Below, piece by piece: positions 43,033-53,295 of a DNA stretch of 64,000 bases. The position numbers and the translations under genes are program-made. Position 1 is the first letter of the stretch. Each line of letters begins with the position of its first letter. Origin of the DNA: Acidobacteriota bacterium (GTDB taxonomy: Bacteria; Acidobacteriota; Thermoanaerobaculia; Thermoanaerobaculales; Thermoanaerobaculaceae); assembly GCA_016213675.1 (NCBI GenBank), contig JACQZW010000055.1, forward strand, positions 1 through 64,000, in the 5' to 3' direction. The notes under the pieces were generated by a model. It searched no databases. It was not told the DNA's origin and saw nothing but the letters and a program-made list of their open reading frames with translations.

Positions 43033-43728
43033 CTACCGTACCAGCGTGAAGGTCCTCGTCCAGCGCGTCTTGCGCGGTATCTCGAGGGCGACGGTGCCGG
43101 CGTGACGGAGGGCATCACCGAAGCCGCGCCAGGGGCGCACCCCGGGAGCGGCCTGGTACGACCAGAAGATGAACGAGGCCCGCCCGCGCAGGAGGGACCG
43201 GGGCACCGGTCCCCAGAACCGCGAGTCGTGCGAGCTGTCGCGGTTGTCGCCCATGCAGAACAGCGAGTCCGCCGGCACCCGCTCCGGTCCGAAGTGGTCG
43301 CGGGCACGGACCGCGGCGGGCAGGCCCGCGTCGGCCGGCGCGGTCCACGGGTCCTTGTACACCGCGTACGCCCCGGTCTCCGCCTCGCCGTTGACCAGCA
43401 GTTGCTTGGCGCGGATCTCCAGCTCGTCGCCGCTCACCGCCACCGCCCGCTTGATGTAGTCGAGCCGCGGGTCGTTGGGGTAGCGGAAGACCACGACGTC
43501 GCCCCGGCGCACGTCCCGATACGGCAGCACGGCGTACAGCGGGGTGTCGAAGTGCGGCGCGTAGATGAACTTGTTGACGAATAGGTGGTCGCCGACGAGC
43601 AGCGAGTCCTCCATCGAGCCGGAGGGGATCTTGAACGCCTGCGCCACGAAGGTGCGCACGAAGAGGGCGAAGACCACCGCGATGAGGATCGCCTCCAGCC
43701 ACTCGCGCGACCACGACTTCTCGCTCAC
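43033..43728 (-). CDS. lepB: Signal peptidase I, first copy
   Basis: The product has 231 residues. It has anchor AILIAVVFALFVRTFVAQAF, catalytic Ser in KIPSGSMEDSLLVGDHLFVN, Lys in YIKRAVAVSGDE and box E FCMGDNRDSSHDSRFWGPVP. It and the second copy share long identical runs around the active site (FVAQAFKIP, LLVGDHLFVNKFIYAPHFDT), so they are a tandem duplication. The segment between the Lys and box E differs most and may set substrate preference. Confidence 0.95.
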   Translation of the reverse strand: MSEKSWSREWLEAILIAVVFALFVRTFVAQAFKIPSGSMEDSLLVGDHLFVNKFIYAPHFDTPLYAVLPYRDVRRGDVVVFRYPNDPRLDYIKRAVAVSGDELEIRAKQLLVNGEAETGAYAVYKDPWTAPADAGLPAAVRARDHFGPERVPADSLFCMGDNRDSSHDSRFWGPVPRSLLRGRASFIFWSYQAAPGVRPWRGFGDALRHAGTVALEIPRKTRWTRTFTLVR

Positions 43729-43805
43729 GAGTCGATCTCCGTGCGGGGGGGCCGGGCGCCACCCTCCCGACCTCCGCGCCCTCGCCCCCCCGAGCCCCCC
43801 CGCTC

Positions 43806-43824
43806 GCCGGGAGCAAGTCCCGGC
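43806..43824 (-). terminator. GC-rich hairpin after lepA
   Basis: GCCGGGA and TCCCGGC form a 7-bp stem around GCAAG, 34 bases past the lepA stop. It has the same GGGA-loop-TCCC form as the hairpins in the 107-bp repeat at 51.5 kb. Confidence 0.5.
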
Positions 43825-43857
43825 TCGCGCGTCTCACCTCCACCCCCCCGCCACCGG

Positions 43858-45660
43858 CTAGCCATCGCTCACCTTCAATACCGCGAGGAATGCGTCCTGC
43901 GGGATGTCCACCTTGCCCACGCGCTTCATGCGCTTCTTGCCTTCCTTCTGCTTCTCGAGGAGCTTGCGCTTGCGGGTGATGTCGCCGCCGTAGCACTTGG
44001 CGATGACGTTCTTGCGCAGCGCCTTGACCGCCTCGCGGGCGATGACGCGGTTGTTGATGGCCGCCTGGATCACCACCTCGAAGAGTTGCCGCGGGATCAT
44101 TTCCCGCAGCTTGGCGGCCAGCGCCCGCGCCCGCTCGTAGGCGGCGGCGCGGTGCACGATCACCGCCAGGGCGTCGACCGGCTCGCCGTTGACGAGCAGG
44201 TCGAGCTTGACGAGGTCGCCCTCGCGGTAGCCGGCGACGTGGTAGTCGAACGAGGCGTAGCCGCGCGACGCCGACTTGAGCCGGTCGTAGAAGTCGAGCA
44301 CCACCTCGGCGAGCGGCAGGCGGTACTCGAGGAGCATCCGACCGCCGCCGAGGTGCTCGAACTTGACCTGCTCGCCGCGGCGCTCCTGGAGGAGCTTGAG
44401 GATGCCGCCGACGTGGGCCTCGGGGGTCAGGATCGTGGCCTGGATGATCGGCTCCTCGACCGCCGCGATCCGGCCCGGGTCGGGCATCTGCGAGGGGTTC
44501 TGCACCTCGACGACGTCGCCGCTGTCGGTCAGCACCCGGTAGGCGACGTTGGGCGCGGTGGTGACCAGATGCAGGCCGAACTCGCGCTCCAGGCGCTCCT
44601 GGGCGATCTCCATGTGGAGCAGGCCGAGGAAGCCGCAGCGGAACCCGAAGCCGAGCGCCTGCGAGGTGTCGGCCTGGAAGGTGAACGCCGAGTCGTTCAG
44701 GGACAGCTTCTCGAGTGCGTCGCGCAGCTCGCCGAACTGCGCCGAGTCCACCGGGTAGAGCCCGGCGAACACCATCGGCTTGGCCTCGCGGAAGCCCGGG
44801 AGCGCCTCGCCGGCCGGGTCGATCGCGTCGGTGAGGGTGTCGCCGACCCGGACCTGGTGGATGTCCTTGAATCCGGCGAACAGGTAACCGACCTCGCCGG
44901 CGCCGAGCTCCGCGACGGGCACGGCGCGGGGCGTGAGGATGCCGAGCTCCTCGATCTGGGTGTCGCGCCCGACCCCCATGAAGTGGACTTTCTCGCCGAC
45001 CTTGAGGCGGCCGTCGAACACGCGCACCAGGCAACGGACGCCCTTGTAGACGTCGTAGGAGGCGTCGAAGACCAGCGCGCGGGTCGGGGCGTCCGGCTCG
45101 CCGGTCGGCGGGGGGACCCGCTCGATCACCGCCGCGAGCACCGCGTCGACGCCGATCCCGGTCTTGGCCGAGATGGCGAGCGCGTCGGTGGTGTCGAGGC
45201 CGATGACCTGCTCGATCTGCTCCCGGACCCGCTCCGGCTCGGCGGCGGGGAGGTCGATCTTGTTGAGGACCGGGATGAGCTCCAGCCCCTGGTCCGAGGC
45301 GAGGTAGGCGTTGGCCAGGGTCTGCGCCTCGACGCCCTGCGAGGCGTCGACGACGAGCAGCGCGCCCTCGCATGCCGCGAGGGAACGCGACACCTCGTAG
45401 GAGAAGTCGACGTGGCCGGGGGTGTCGATGAGGTTGAGGAGGTACTCCTGGCCGTCGGCGGCGCGGGTGCGCAGCGTCACCGTGTGGGCCTTGATGGTGA
45501 TCCCCCGCTCCCGCTCGAGATCCATCGAGTCGAGCACCTGGGCCATCATCTCGCGGCTCGAGAGCGCACCGGTCCGCTCGAGCAGGCGGTCGGCGAGCGT
45601 CGACTTGCCGTGGTCGATGTGGGCGATGATGCAGAAGTTGCGGATGAAGCGCTGTTCCAA
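43858..45660 (-). CDS. lepA: Elongation factor 4 (LepA)
   Basis: The product has 600 residues, the standard length. G-domain motifs are [40 protein letters not shown] and [13 protein letters not shown]. The LepA-specific C-terminal domain ends [20 protein letters not shown] and [20 protein letters not shown]. It back-translocates or remodels stalled ribosomes and affects initiation. On the minus strand a TAGAAT box (45702-45697) precedes it with a weak -35. It lies upstream of the two lepB genes, a common lepA-lepB linkage. Confidence 0.97.
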   Translation of the reverse strand: MEQRFIRNFCIIAHIDHGKSTLADRLLERTGALSSREMMAQVLDSMDLERERGITIKAHTVTLRTRAADGQEYLLNLIDTPGHVDFSYEVSRSLAACEGALLVVDASQGVEAQTLANAYLASDQGLELIPVLNKIDLPAAEPERVREQIEQVIGLDTTDALAISAKTGIGVDAVLAAVIERVPPPTGEPDAPTRALVFDASYDVYKGVRCLVRVFDGRLKVGEKVHFMGVGRDTQIEELGILTPRAVPVAELGAGEVGYLFAGFKDIHQVRVGDTLTDAIDPAGEALPGFREAKPMVFAGLYPVDSAQFGELRDALEKLSLNDSAFTFQADTSQALGFGFRCGFLGLLHMEIAQERLEREFGLHLVTTAPNVAYRVLTDSGDVVEVQNPSQMPDPGRIAAVEEPIIQATILTPEAHVGGILKLLQERRGEQVKFEHLGGGRMLLEYRLPLAEVVLDFYDRLKSASRGYASFDYHVAGYREGDLVKLDLLVNGEPVDALAVIVHRAAAYERARALAAKLREMIPRQLFEVVIQAAINNRVIAREAVKALRKNVIAKCYGGDITRKRKLLEKQKEGKKRMKRVGKVDIPQDAFLAVLKVSDG

Positions 45661-45729
45661 TCCTGCTCCGTCGTGCGCATGTCGCGCGAAGCGCTGATTC
45701 TACACGAAGTTGCGGGGGACCGCCCAGGT

Positions 45730-45822
45730 GAGGCATGGGACTTGAGGCCTGGGGATTGGGACCTGGGACAGTGCCTCGCCGCTCCTCAAGCCTCAGGCCC
45801 CAAGCCTCAAGCCTCAAGCCAT
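45730..45822. repeat. CTCAAGC heptamer palindrome between tsaD and lepA
   Basis: The left arm (GGGACTTGAGGCCTGGGGAT, continuing TTGGGACCTGGGAC, 45737-45769) faces a right arm of CTCAAGC, CTCAGGC and CCCAAGC heptamers (45784-45820). The arms are separated by 14 bases and can pair. The TGA stop of tsaD is inside the outermost GCTTGAG heptamer. Confidence 0.8.
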
Positions 45823-46941
45823 CGGCCAGTACAACGCCGGGAAGACGGGGCGGCCGCGCGCGTCGGCGCCGGCCTTCCACGGCGCCCGCGGATAGGCGCG
45901 CAGGCGCAGCGGGTCGTCGAGCGTGCCCCGGGCGGCGCGGAGCTGCCCGGCCCGGGCGATCATCGCCGCGTTGTCGGTGGTCAGCGCGAGCGGCGGCAGC
46001 ACCACCTCGATCCCGGCGGACCGCCCCCAGGCTTGCAGCCGCCGGCGCAGCTCGCTGTTGGCGGCCACGCCTCCGGAGGTCGCCACGACGGTCGGACGGA
46101 GCCGTTCGACCAGCTCGTCGAGCGGCGCGAGCAGCCAGTCGGAGACGGTGCGGCGGAAGCTCGCCAGCAGGTCCAGCACCGCCTGGGGAGGCGTCGCGGG
46201 ATCGGCCAGCGGCAGGGGGCCGAGCCCCACGGCCAGGCGGATCGCCGCCGACTTGAGGCCGGAGAACGAGAAGTCGAGAGCGCCGCGGGGGTCCTTGATG
46301 CGCGGCGCGGTGAAGCGGAAGGCGGTCGGGTCGCCGCCTTCGGCCAGGCGGTCGACCACCGGCCCCCCGGGGTAGCCGAGCCCGAGCGCGGCCGACAGCT
46401 TGTCGAAGATCTCGCCGGCGGCGTCGTCGCGGGTCCGGTTGAGCGGCCGCGGGTCGCCGCCTTCGAGAAGGAAGTACGACGAGTGGCCGCCGGAGACCAC
46501 GAGGACCAGGGCGCGGTCTGGCGCCGGCCGCGCCGGCGAGCCGTCCAGGGCGACGAACGGCGACACCAGGTGCCCCTCGAGGTGATCGACGCCGACCAGC
46601 GGCAGGCCGCGGGCCCAGGCCCAGGCCGCGGCGAAGCTGGTGCCGACGAGCAGCGAGCCGATCAGCCCGGGACCCCGGGTGACCGCGAGGAGCTCGACGC
46701 TGTCGAGCCCCACGGCACCGTCGGCGGCGGCGAGGAGCCGCGGCAGCGCCTCGAGGTGGTGACGGGCCGCGATCTCCGGGACTACGCCGAGGTACGGCGC
46801 GTGGGCGGCGACCTGCGAGGAAACCAGGTTGACGCGCACGGACCCGTCGGCGTCGAGCACTGCGACGGCCGTCTCGTCGCACGACGTCTCGATCCCTAGC
46901 GTGCGAAAGGCCCGTGGCCCAGAGGACGACGGATCGCTCAT
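45814..46941 (-). CDS. tsaD: tRNA N6-adenosine threonylcarbamoyltransferase TsaD
   Basis: The product has 375 residues. TLGIETSCDETAVAVLDADG opens the ASKHA fold. The metal-binding HLEGH lies near residue 113 (VDHLEGHLVSPF). VLVVSGGHSSYFL, FSFSGLKSAAIRLAVGLG and SGGVAANSELRRRL complete the family pattern. It makes t6A37 in tRNAs that read ANN codons. ATG 46941 shares one base with the mtnA stop. The protein ends within a heptamer array. Confidence 0.95.
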   Translation of the reverse strand: MSDPSSSGPRAFRTLGIETSCDETAVAVLDADGSVRVNLVSSQVAAHAPYLGVVPEIAARHHLEALPRLLAAADGAVGLDSVELLAVTRGPGLIGSLLVGTSFAAAWAWARGLPLVGVDHLEGHLVSPFVALDGSPARPAPDRALVLVVSGGHSSYFLLEGGDPRPLNRTRDDAAGEIFDKLSAALGLGYPGGPVVDRLAEGGDPTAFRFTAPRIKDPRGALDFSFSGLKSAAIRLAVGLGPLPLADPATPPQAVLDLLASFRRTVSDWLLAPLDELVERLRPTVVATSGGVAANSELRRRLQAWGRSAGIEVVLPPLALTTDNAAMIARAGQLRAARGTLDDPLRLRAYPRAPWKAGADARGRPVFPALYWPMA

Positions 46942-47948
46942 CACGCGACCATTGCAACGGTCCTGGCATTCACCGGACGGGCGACGCCGCGCTCGGAGAC
47001 GATCGCCGTGAGCAGCTCCGGCGGGGTGACGTCGAACGCCGGGTTGAAGACGTCGACGCCCTCGGGCGCAACGCGACAGCGCCACACCCGACGGACCTCG
47101 TCGCCGCCGCGCTGCTCGATCGGGATTGCGGCGCCGGACGGGCAGGCGAGGTCGAACGTCGAGGTCGGCGCGGCCACCACGAACGGCACGCCGTGGCGCG
47201 CGGCGAGCACCGCGAGGGGGTAGGTGCCGACCTTATTGGCGACCGCGCCGTCGGCGGCGATCCGGTCGGCGCCCACGACCACGCCGTCGACCCGGCCGCC
47301 GGCCAGGAGGGTCGCCGCCGCCGAGTCGGCCAACAGGGTGACCGGGATGCCGTCCTGGACGGCCTCCCACGCTGTGAGCCGCGCGCCCTGCAGCACCGGG
47401 CGGGCCTCGCAGGAGAACAGCATGGCCAGGCGACCCTGCTCGTGCAGGACGCGCACGATCCCGAGCGCCGTGCCGATGCCGCCGGTGGCCAGCGCCCCGG
47501 CGTTGCAGTGCGTCATGATCCTCAGGCCCTGCCCGGCGAACAGCCCCGCGCCGTGCTCGCCGATGGCCCGGCAGGCCGCGGCGTCGCCCGCGTGGAGGCG
47601 CCGGGCGGCCGCGAGGGCCGCACCGAACCGCTCCGAGGCCGGTTTGGCCTCCACCGCGGCCATCACCTGGGCGAGCGCCCACGCAAGGTTGACCGCCGTC
47701 GGCCGGGCCGCCGCCAGCCGCCGCACCGCCCGCCGCAGGTGGGCCAGATCGTCGTTCCGGCGTGCCTCCTCGGCCAGGGCGTAGGCCGCCACCAGGCCGA
47801 TTGCCGGGGCGCCCCGCACGGCGAGCGCGCGGATCAGGCGGGCACCGTCGGCGGCGCCCCGCACGTCGAGCCAGCGCTCGGCGCGCGGCAGCAGGCGCTG
47901 ATCGAGCAGCTCGAGACGATCGGTCCAGCGCAGCGGCGTGACGCTCAC
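46941..47948 (-). CDS. mtnA: Methylthioribose-1-phosphate isomerase
   Basis: The product has 335 residues. IRALAVRGAPAIGLVAAYAL is the entry motif, the catalytic Cys is in IMTHCNAGALATGGIGTALG, and the catalytic Asp is in VVGADRIAADGAVANKVGTY. CEARPVLQGARLTAWE is also diagnostic. It converts methylthioribose-1-phosphate to the ribulose form in methionine salvage, or in related routes for 5'-deoxynucleosides. No other mtn gene is nearby. GGGAGGG precedes the start. Confidence 0.95.
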   Translation of the reverse strand: MSVTPLRWTDRLELLDQRLLPRAERWLDVRGAADGARLIRALAVRGAPAIGLVAAYALAEEARRNDDLAHLRRAVRRLAAARPTAVNLAWALAQVMAAVEAKPASERFGAALAAARRLHAGDAAACRAIGEHGAGLFAGQGLRIMTHCNAGALATGGIGTALGIVRVLHEQGRLAMLFSCEARPVLQGARLTAWEAVQDGIPVTLLADSAAATLLAGGRVDGVVVGADRIAADGAVANKVGTYPLAVLAARHGVPFVVAAPTSTFDLACPSGAAIPIEQRGGDEVRRVWRCRVAPEGVDVFNPAFDVTPPELLTAIVSERGVARPVNARTVAMVA

Positions 47949-47988
47949 GGCAGCCCTCCCGGGGCCGCGATGTTACCCCACGGCCCGC

Positions 47989-47994
47989 TATAAT
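47989..47994 (+). promoter_or_regulatory. -10 box (TATAAT) of the gap-pgk-tpi-secG operon
   Basis: A perfect TATAAT at 47989-47994 lies 28 bases before the gap start. The -35 region (CGCGAT at the right spacing) is poor, so an activator or another promoter element may matter. Transcription should begin near 48001. Confidence 0.55.
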
Positions 47995-48022
47995 CGTTGC
48001 GTCGATGCACAAGGAGGGCGAC

Positions 48023-49021
<999 letters not shown>

Positions 49022-49031
49022 GGAGGCCGCC

Positions 49032-50210
49032 ATGGCCCTGCGTTCGATGGACGCCCTCGCCGTCGAGGGGCGGCGGGTGTTGCTTCGCCTCGACCTCAAC
49101 GTGCCCGTCAAGGACGGCAAGGTCGGTGACGAGACCCGGATCCGGGAGGCGGCCCCGACCGTGCGCGCGCTCGCCGATCGCGGTGCCGTGGTGATCGCCT
49201 GCTCGCACCTCGGGCGGGCCAAGGGCGCGCCCGATCCGGCGCTCTCATTGGCCCCCGTCGCGCCCGTGCTCGAACGCCACGTCGGACGGCCCGTGCGCTT
49301 CGTCGGCGACCTCGTCGGCGACACGGCCCGGGCCGCGGTTGCGGCCGCCCGTCCCGGTGACGTCCTCCTCCTCGAGAACCTCCGGTTCGACAAGGGCGAG
49401 GAGAGCAACGACCCCGCCTTCTGCGCGGCGCTGCGCGCGCTCGCCGACGTCTACGTCAACGACGCGTTCGGCACGGCTCATCGTGCCCACGCGTCGACGG
49501 CGGGCGTCGCGCAGCTCTTCGCCGAGCGGGCCGCCGGACCCCTGATGGCGCGCGAGATCCATGCGTTGTCGAAGGTCAGAGACGACCCCGCGCGACCGTT
49601 CGTGGCCGTCGTCGGGGGGGCGAAGATCTCCGGCAAGCTGGAGACGTTGCAGTCACTTGCGTCCCTCGCCGACACGCTGGTCCTGGTCGGTGGAATGGCC
49701 AACACCTTCATGCTCGCCCAGGGGTTGCAGGTCGGCAGGTCGCTGGTCGAGGCGGACCTGGTGGACACGGCCCGGGAGATCCTCGCGACCGCCGGCGCCC
49801 GTGGCGCGACGGTCGTCCTGCCCTCCGACGTCGTCGTCGCGAGCGGCCTCGACGCCCCGGGCCGGGTGGTCCCGGCCGCCGCCGTCGGGCCCGAGGACAT
49901 GATCCTCGACATCGGGCCGGCGGCGCGCACGGCGATCGCCGGAGTCCTCGCCGGCGCGCGCACCGCGTTCTGGAACGGCCCGGCCGGCGTCTTCGAGCGG
50001 GAAGCCTTCGCAGCCGGCACCCTGGCGATCGCCCAGGCGATGGCGGCGTCGACCGGGTTCACGGTGGTCGGCGGCGGCGAGTCGGTCGCCGCGGTCCATC
50101 AGGCCGGGGTCGCGGCCCGTCTCGGCCACGTCTCCACGGGCGGAGGCGCCTCGCTGGAGTTCCTCGCCGGCATGGTGCTGCCCGGCGTCGCCGTCCTCGG
50201 GGAGCCGTGA
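49032..50210 (+). CDS. pgk: Phosphoglycerate kinase
   Basis: The product has 392 residues. LLRLDLNVPVKDGKVGDETR opens the family, followed by ACSHLGRAKGAPDP, LLLENLRFDKGEESND, NDAFGTAHRAHAS and the nucleotide block GPAGVFEREAFAAGT with VVGGGESVAAV. It makes ATP from 1,3-bisphosphoglycerate. It follows gap by 10 bp (TAAGGAGG ribosome site) and overlaps tpi by one base. Confidence 0.97.
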   Translation: MALRSMDALAVEGRRVLLRLDLNVPVKDGKVGDETRIREAAPTVRALADRGAVVIACSHLGRAKGAPDPALSLAPVAPVLERHVGRPVRFVGDLVGDTARAAVAAARPGDVLLLENLRFDKGEESNDPAFCAALRALADVYVNDAFGTAHRAHASTAGVAQLFAERAAGPLMAREIHALSKVRDDPARPFVAVVGGAKISGKLETLQSLASLADTLVLVGGMANTFMLAQGLQVGRSLVEADLVDTAREILATAGARGATVVLPSDVVVASGLDAPGRVVPAAAVGPEDMILDIGPAARTAIAGVLAGARTAFWNGPAGVFEREAFAAGTLAIAQAMAASTGFTVVGGGESVAAVHQAGVAARLGHVSTGGGASLEFLAGMVLPGVAVLGEP

Positions 50211-50974
50211 TGCGCCGCCCGCTCGTCGCCGCCAACTGGAAGATGCACGGGGGTCCCGACGCCGCGGCGAAGTTCGTCGAGGTGATGGTCGCCCGCTTCG
50301 GCGACGACCCGAGCCGCGAGGTCGTGGTCTGCCCGCCGTTCACGGCGTTGCCGGCGGCGGCCATGATCGCCAGCGGCTCGGCGATCGCCGTCGGCGGCCA
50401 GAACTGTCACTGGGAGGACAAGGGCGCGTTCACCGGCGAGGTTGCGGCGTCGATGCTCGTCGAGCTCGGCCTCCGTTGGGTCATCGTCGGTCACTCCGAG
50501 CGACGGCAGTACTTCGGCGAGACGGACGCCACCGCGGCCGGCCGCGCCCGTGCCGCGCAGCGCGCCGGGCTGTCGGTCATCTACTGTCTGGGCGAGACGC
50601 TCGAGAAGCGCGAGGCCGGCGAGACGCTCGCCGTGCTCGAGCGGCAGAGCGCCGTGCTTGCCGGTCTCGATGCCGGAGGACTCGCGGTCGCTTACGAGCC
50701 GGTCTGGGCGATCGGCACCGGGCGCACCGCCACGGCGGCCCAGGCCGAGGAGGCGCACGCGTTCCTGCGCGGCCGGATCGGCGGTCTCCTCGGAACCGAC
50801 GCCGCGGCGGCGCTGCGGATCCTCTACGGCGGCAGCGTCAAGGCCGACAACGCGGCCGAGTTGCTGGGCCAGGAGGACGTCGACGGGGCGCTCGTCGGCG
50901 GCGCCAGCCTTGACGCTGAGACGTTTTCCGCTATCATCCGCTGTGCTCCGGGCTTTACTGCCCGGCGTGAATGA
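50210..50974 (+). CDS. tpiA: Triose-phosphate isomerase
   Basis: The product has 254 residues. The catalytic Lys is in AANWKMHGG, the catalytic His in IVGHSERRQYFGETD and the catalytic Glu in VAYEPVWAIGTGRTA. The phosphate-binding ILYGGSVKADNAAEL and GALVGGASL follow. It interconverts the two triose phosphates. The ATG shares one base with the pgk stop; a GTG one codon earlier is possible. Confidence 0.97.
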   Translation: MRRPLVAANWKMHGGPDAAAKFVEVMVARFGDDPSREVVVCPPFTALPAAAMIASGSAIAVGGQNCHWEDKGAFTGEVAASMLVELGLRWVIVGHSERRQYFGETDATAAGRARAAQRAGLSVIYCLGETLEKREAGETLAVLERQSAVLAGLDAGGLAVAYEPVWAIGTGRTATAAQAEEAHAFLRGRIGGLLGTDAAAALRILYGGSVKADNAAELLGQEDVDGALVGGASLDAETFSAIIRCAPGFTARRE

Positions 50975-50984
50975 GGTGTCCCGA

Positions 50985-51350
50985 GTGTACACGTTGCTCA
51001 TCATCCTGTACGTCCTGGTCTGCATCTTCCTGATCCTGGTGGTTCTCCTCCAGCAGGGCAAGGGGGCGGACGTGGCGGCCGCCTTCGGTGGAGCGAGCTC
51101 GCAGACCGCCTTCGGCCCCCGCGGCACCACCACGCTGATGCACAAGCTGACCACCGGCTCCTTCGTGGTGTTCGTCCTGCTCTGCATCGGCCTCGCCGTG
51201 CTGACCGGACGACAGAGCGGCTCGGTGACCACCAAGCTGGCCCCGCCGACCGCGCCTGCCGCGGCCCCGAAGCCGGCCGACCAGGCGCCTGCCCAGGCGG
51301 CCCCGGCCCAGGCGGTCCCGGCGACGCCGGCACCGGCGGAATCGAAGTGA
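50985..51350 (+). CDS. secG: Preprotein translocase subunit SecG
   Basis: The product has 121 residues from GTG 50985 (MYTLLIILYVLVC). Two membrane helices (TLLIILYVLVCIFLILVVLL and FVVFVLLCIGLAVLTG) flank the conserved QQGKGADVAAAFGGASSQTA loop. The Ala/Pro-rich tail of about 35 residues is longer than in most SecG proteins. It assists SecYEG. The tpi-secG-tRNA-Leu order is common in bacteria. Other in-frame GTG codons at 50967 and 50976 are possible; GAGG at 50973 favours 50985. Confidence 0.9.
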   Translation: MYTLLIILYVLVCIFLILVVLLQQGKGADVAAAFGGASSQTAFGPRGTTTLMHKLTTGSFVVFVLLCIGLAVLTGRQSGSVTTKLAPPTAPAAAPKPADQAPAQAAPAQAVPATPAPAESK

Positions 51351-51364
51351 CGATGCGTCTTCGT

Positions 51365-51449
<85 letters not shown>

Positions 51450-51462
51450 TTAGATACGGGGG

Positions 51463-51700
51463 GCTTCGCGGCCCCCCTTCCCTTTCCCCCGCCGCGAGTT
51501 GCCCCCCGTGCCCCCTGGCGCTCCGGCGAAGTAAATTCGCCTCCGCGCCCTGACGCGCCCCCTCCCTGCGCTTCGCGGCCCCCCTTCCCTTTCCCCCGCC
51601 GCGAGTTGCCCCCCGTGCCCCCTGGCGCTCCGCGGGAGTGAATCCCGCTCCGCGCCCTGACACACCCCCACCCTGGGCTTCGCGGCCAGCATCTGCAACG
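51463..51700. repeat. 107-bp tandem repeat after tRNA-Leu
   Basis: GCTTCGCGG occurs at 51463, 51570 and 51677, an exact 107-bp period. Two full units and a partial third are present. Each unit runs GCTTCGCGGCCCCCCTTCCC, a C-rich stretch, GCCGCGAGTTGCCCCCCGTG, then CCCCCTGGCGCTCC, a short hairpin and GCGCCCTGAC. The hairpins differ between units but still pair (GGCGAA-GTAAA-TTCGCC at 51525-51541; GCGGGA-GTGAA-TCCCGC at 51632-51648). No gene lies in 51450-51990; the rest (51700-51940) shows one further degenerate C-rich unit and then the promoter below. Confidence 0.85.
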
Positions 51701-51941
51701 GGGGGGCCGGCTGCCCCCCTCACACCCTCCGCAGCCTCGTGCCCCCCGGTACCCCCGGCGCTCCAGGGACGCGACGGCACGCGGCGGGTTCGGGGGTGGC
51801 GAGTCGGGGGCGGGTCGCGCGTCGGTTCGACTTGACATACAATCTCGGGTACGACGCCATCGGTCCCGACGCGCGGGCGGTGCGGCACCGCAGAACGGCC
51901 GCGGGTCGAGGCGTCGTTGGAGTCTGTGATCGGAGACACAG

Positions 51942-51968
51942 TTGCAGGTTTTCCGGCGTGACTAGAAT
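51942..51968 (+). promoter_or_regulatory. Promoter of the secreted paralogue pair
   Basis: TTGCAG (51942-51947), a short 15-bp spacer and TAGAAT (51963-51968) precede the start at 51991. The -10 box is good, the spacing is not ideal. A TTGACA at 51832 has no clear -10 partner. Confidence 0.4.
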
Positions 51969-51990
51969 GAGCCACCAAAGGGGGCCAGAG

Positions 51991-53202
51991 ATGAAGCGGA
52001 TCCTCGTTGCTCTCCTCGCGTTGTCGATTGCGGGCACGGCCCTCGCCGTGGCACCGTCGACCGACCAGTACCTCGTGTCGGTGGCCAGGGTCCAGGGGCA
52101 ATGCCCCGGCGGGATCTGCGCCCTGTTCCGCACCGACACCTGGATCTTCAACCCGTCGACGACCCAGACGGCCACCGTGACCGTCGATTTCCTCAAGCGC
52201 GACCAGGCCAACCCGGCGCCGTTCGCCACCAAGACGTTCATCGTGGCCGCCAAGGCGACGCTCGAGCTGGCCGACATCTTCAACAACCCGGCGGCGTTCA
52301 ACATCGACCCGGCAACCGGCGGCTTCCACGTCACCTCGAACCTGCCGGTGGTGGTCACGGGGCGGATCTACGACGTCAACGTCGTCACCAACAAGGGCAC
52401 GGGGACGGCGGGGCAGTACTATCCCGGCCTCGACACCCGGCTCGCGATCGGCAACGGGCAGTTCGTCGACGTGATCGGCACCGCCGAGGAGACCGACGTC
52501 TGGCGCACCAACCTGTCGATCATCGAGACCTCGGGCAGCGACGTGACTCTCAAGGTCGAGCGTCTCGACCCCGCGAACGGAACGGTCCTCGGCACCATCT
52601 CGAGCTACCTCGTCCGCGCGCGCGAAGCGAAGCAGATCAACAACGTGCTTGTCCAACCGGGCATGGGTGCGTCCCCGCTCGCGAACCAGCGGATCCGCGT
52701 GACCGGCATCTCCGGCACCGGCCGGGTTCTCGTGACCGCCTCCCGGCTCGACAGCCGGACCGGCGACCCGTACACCATCGAAATGACCACGCCGGCCGCG
52801 ACCGGCCACACCACCGGGACGTTCGAGGGCGTGATCAACACCTCCGACGGGCAACGTGCGGATGGCGGCGTCCGCTTGGCGATCGGCTCCTCGGGCGTCA
52901 CCGCCGTGGCTGGCATTGCCGGTCTCCCGTGCGGGTTCACGGTCGACTTCGACGCCACGTCGAACCCGCCCATCGCGCTGGGCTCCGACGGGACGTTCGC
53001 CGTCACCATCCCCAACGTCCCGTACGTGGACGGCACCACGACGGTCTTCACGATCACCTGGACGATCTCCGGAGCGCTCGACTCCACCGGGGTGATCTCC
53101 GGCTCCACCGTGCGGACCGTGACATCGGGCGGCGCCGGCACCTTTGCGTCGTGCAACGGCACGGTCGACCGTACGTGGCGGGCCGGATGGGTGGCCGACT
53201 GA
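51991..53202 (+). CDS. Secreted protein, paralogue A (unknown family)
   Basis: The product has 403 residues with a signal peptide (MKRILVALLALSIAGTALAV). An N-terminal beta-rich domain has the pattern DTWIFNPSTTQTATVTVDFL, TSNLPVVVTGRIYDVNVVTN and KGTGTAGQYYPGLD, then SRLDSRTGDPYTIEM. The last 120 residues are a second beta domain with two cysteines (GLPCGFTVDF, FASCNGTVDRTW). No catalytic motif was seen. The domain style (repeated strands, 'external fibre' look) suggests a surface or matrix protein; that is inference. AGGGGG upstream supports the ATG. Confidence 0.75.
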   Translation: MKRILVALLALSIAGTALAVAPSTDQYLVSVARVQGQCPGGICALFRTDTWIFNPSTTQTATVTVDFLKRDQANPAPFATKTFIVAAKATLELADIFNNPAAFNIDPATGGFHVTSNLPVVVTGRIYDVNVVTNKGTGTAGQYYPGLDTRLAIGNGQFVDVIGTAEETDVWRTNLSIIETSGSDVTLKVERLDPANGTVLGTISSYLVRAREAKQINNVLVQPGMGASPLANQRIRVTGISGTGRVLVTASRLDSRTGDPYTIEMTTPAATGHTTGTFEGVINTSDGQRADGGVRLAIGSSGVTAVAGIAGLPCGFTVDFDATSNPPIALGSDGTFAVTIPNVPYVDGTTTVFTITWTISGALDSTGVISGSTVRTVTSGGAGTFASCNGTVDRTWRAGWVAD

Positions 53203-53244
53203 CCTCGCGGGACGCCACCGCGGAGCACCGATGCGGAGTTCTGC

Positions 53245-53276
53245 GCGGGGGGCAGGCGATCGAGCCTGCCCCCCGC
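53245..53276 (+). terminator. Perfect 13-bp hairpin between the two paralogues
   Basis: GCGGGGGGCAGGC and GCCTGCCCCCCGC pair perfectly over 13 bp with loop GATCGA, 43 bases after the first stop codon. There is no T-run. It could attenuate transcription before the second gene. Confidence 0.65.
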
Positions 53277-53295
53277 TAACGTCGTGGAGAAACTC

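Noticed and set aside
43115..46969. 1284-codon open frame on the minus strand
   Set aside because: It is an out-of-frame shadow of lepB, lepA and tsaD, with Arg/Gly/Pro-rich composition and no motifs.
51463..51700. CRISPR-like array
   Set aside because: The 107-bp units are adjacent direct repeats without unique spacers of constant length, and there are no cas genes.
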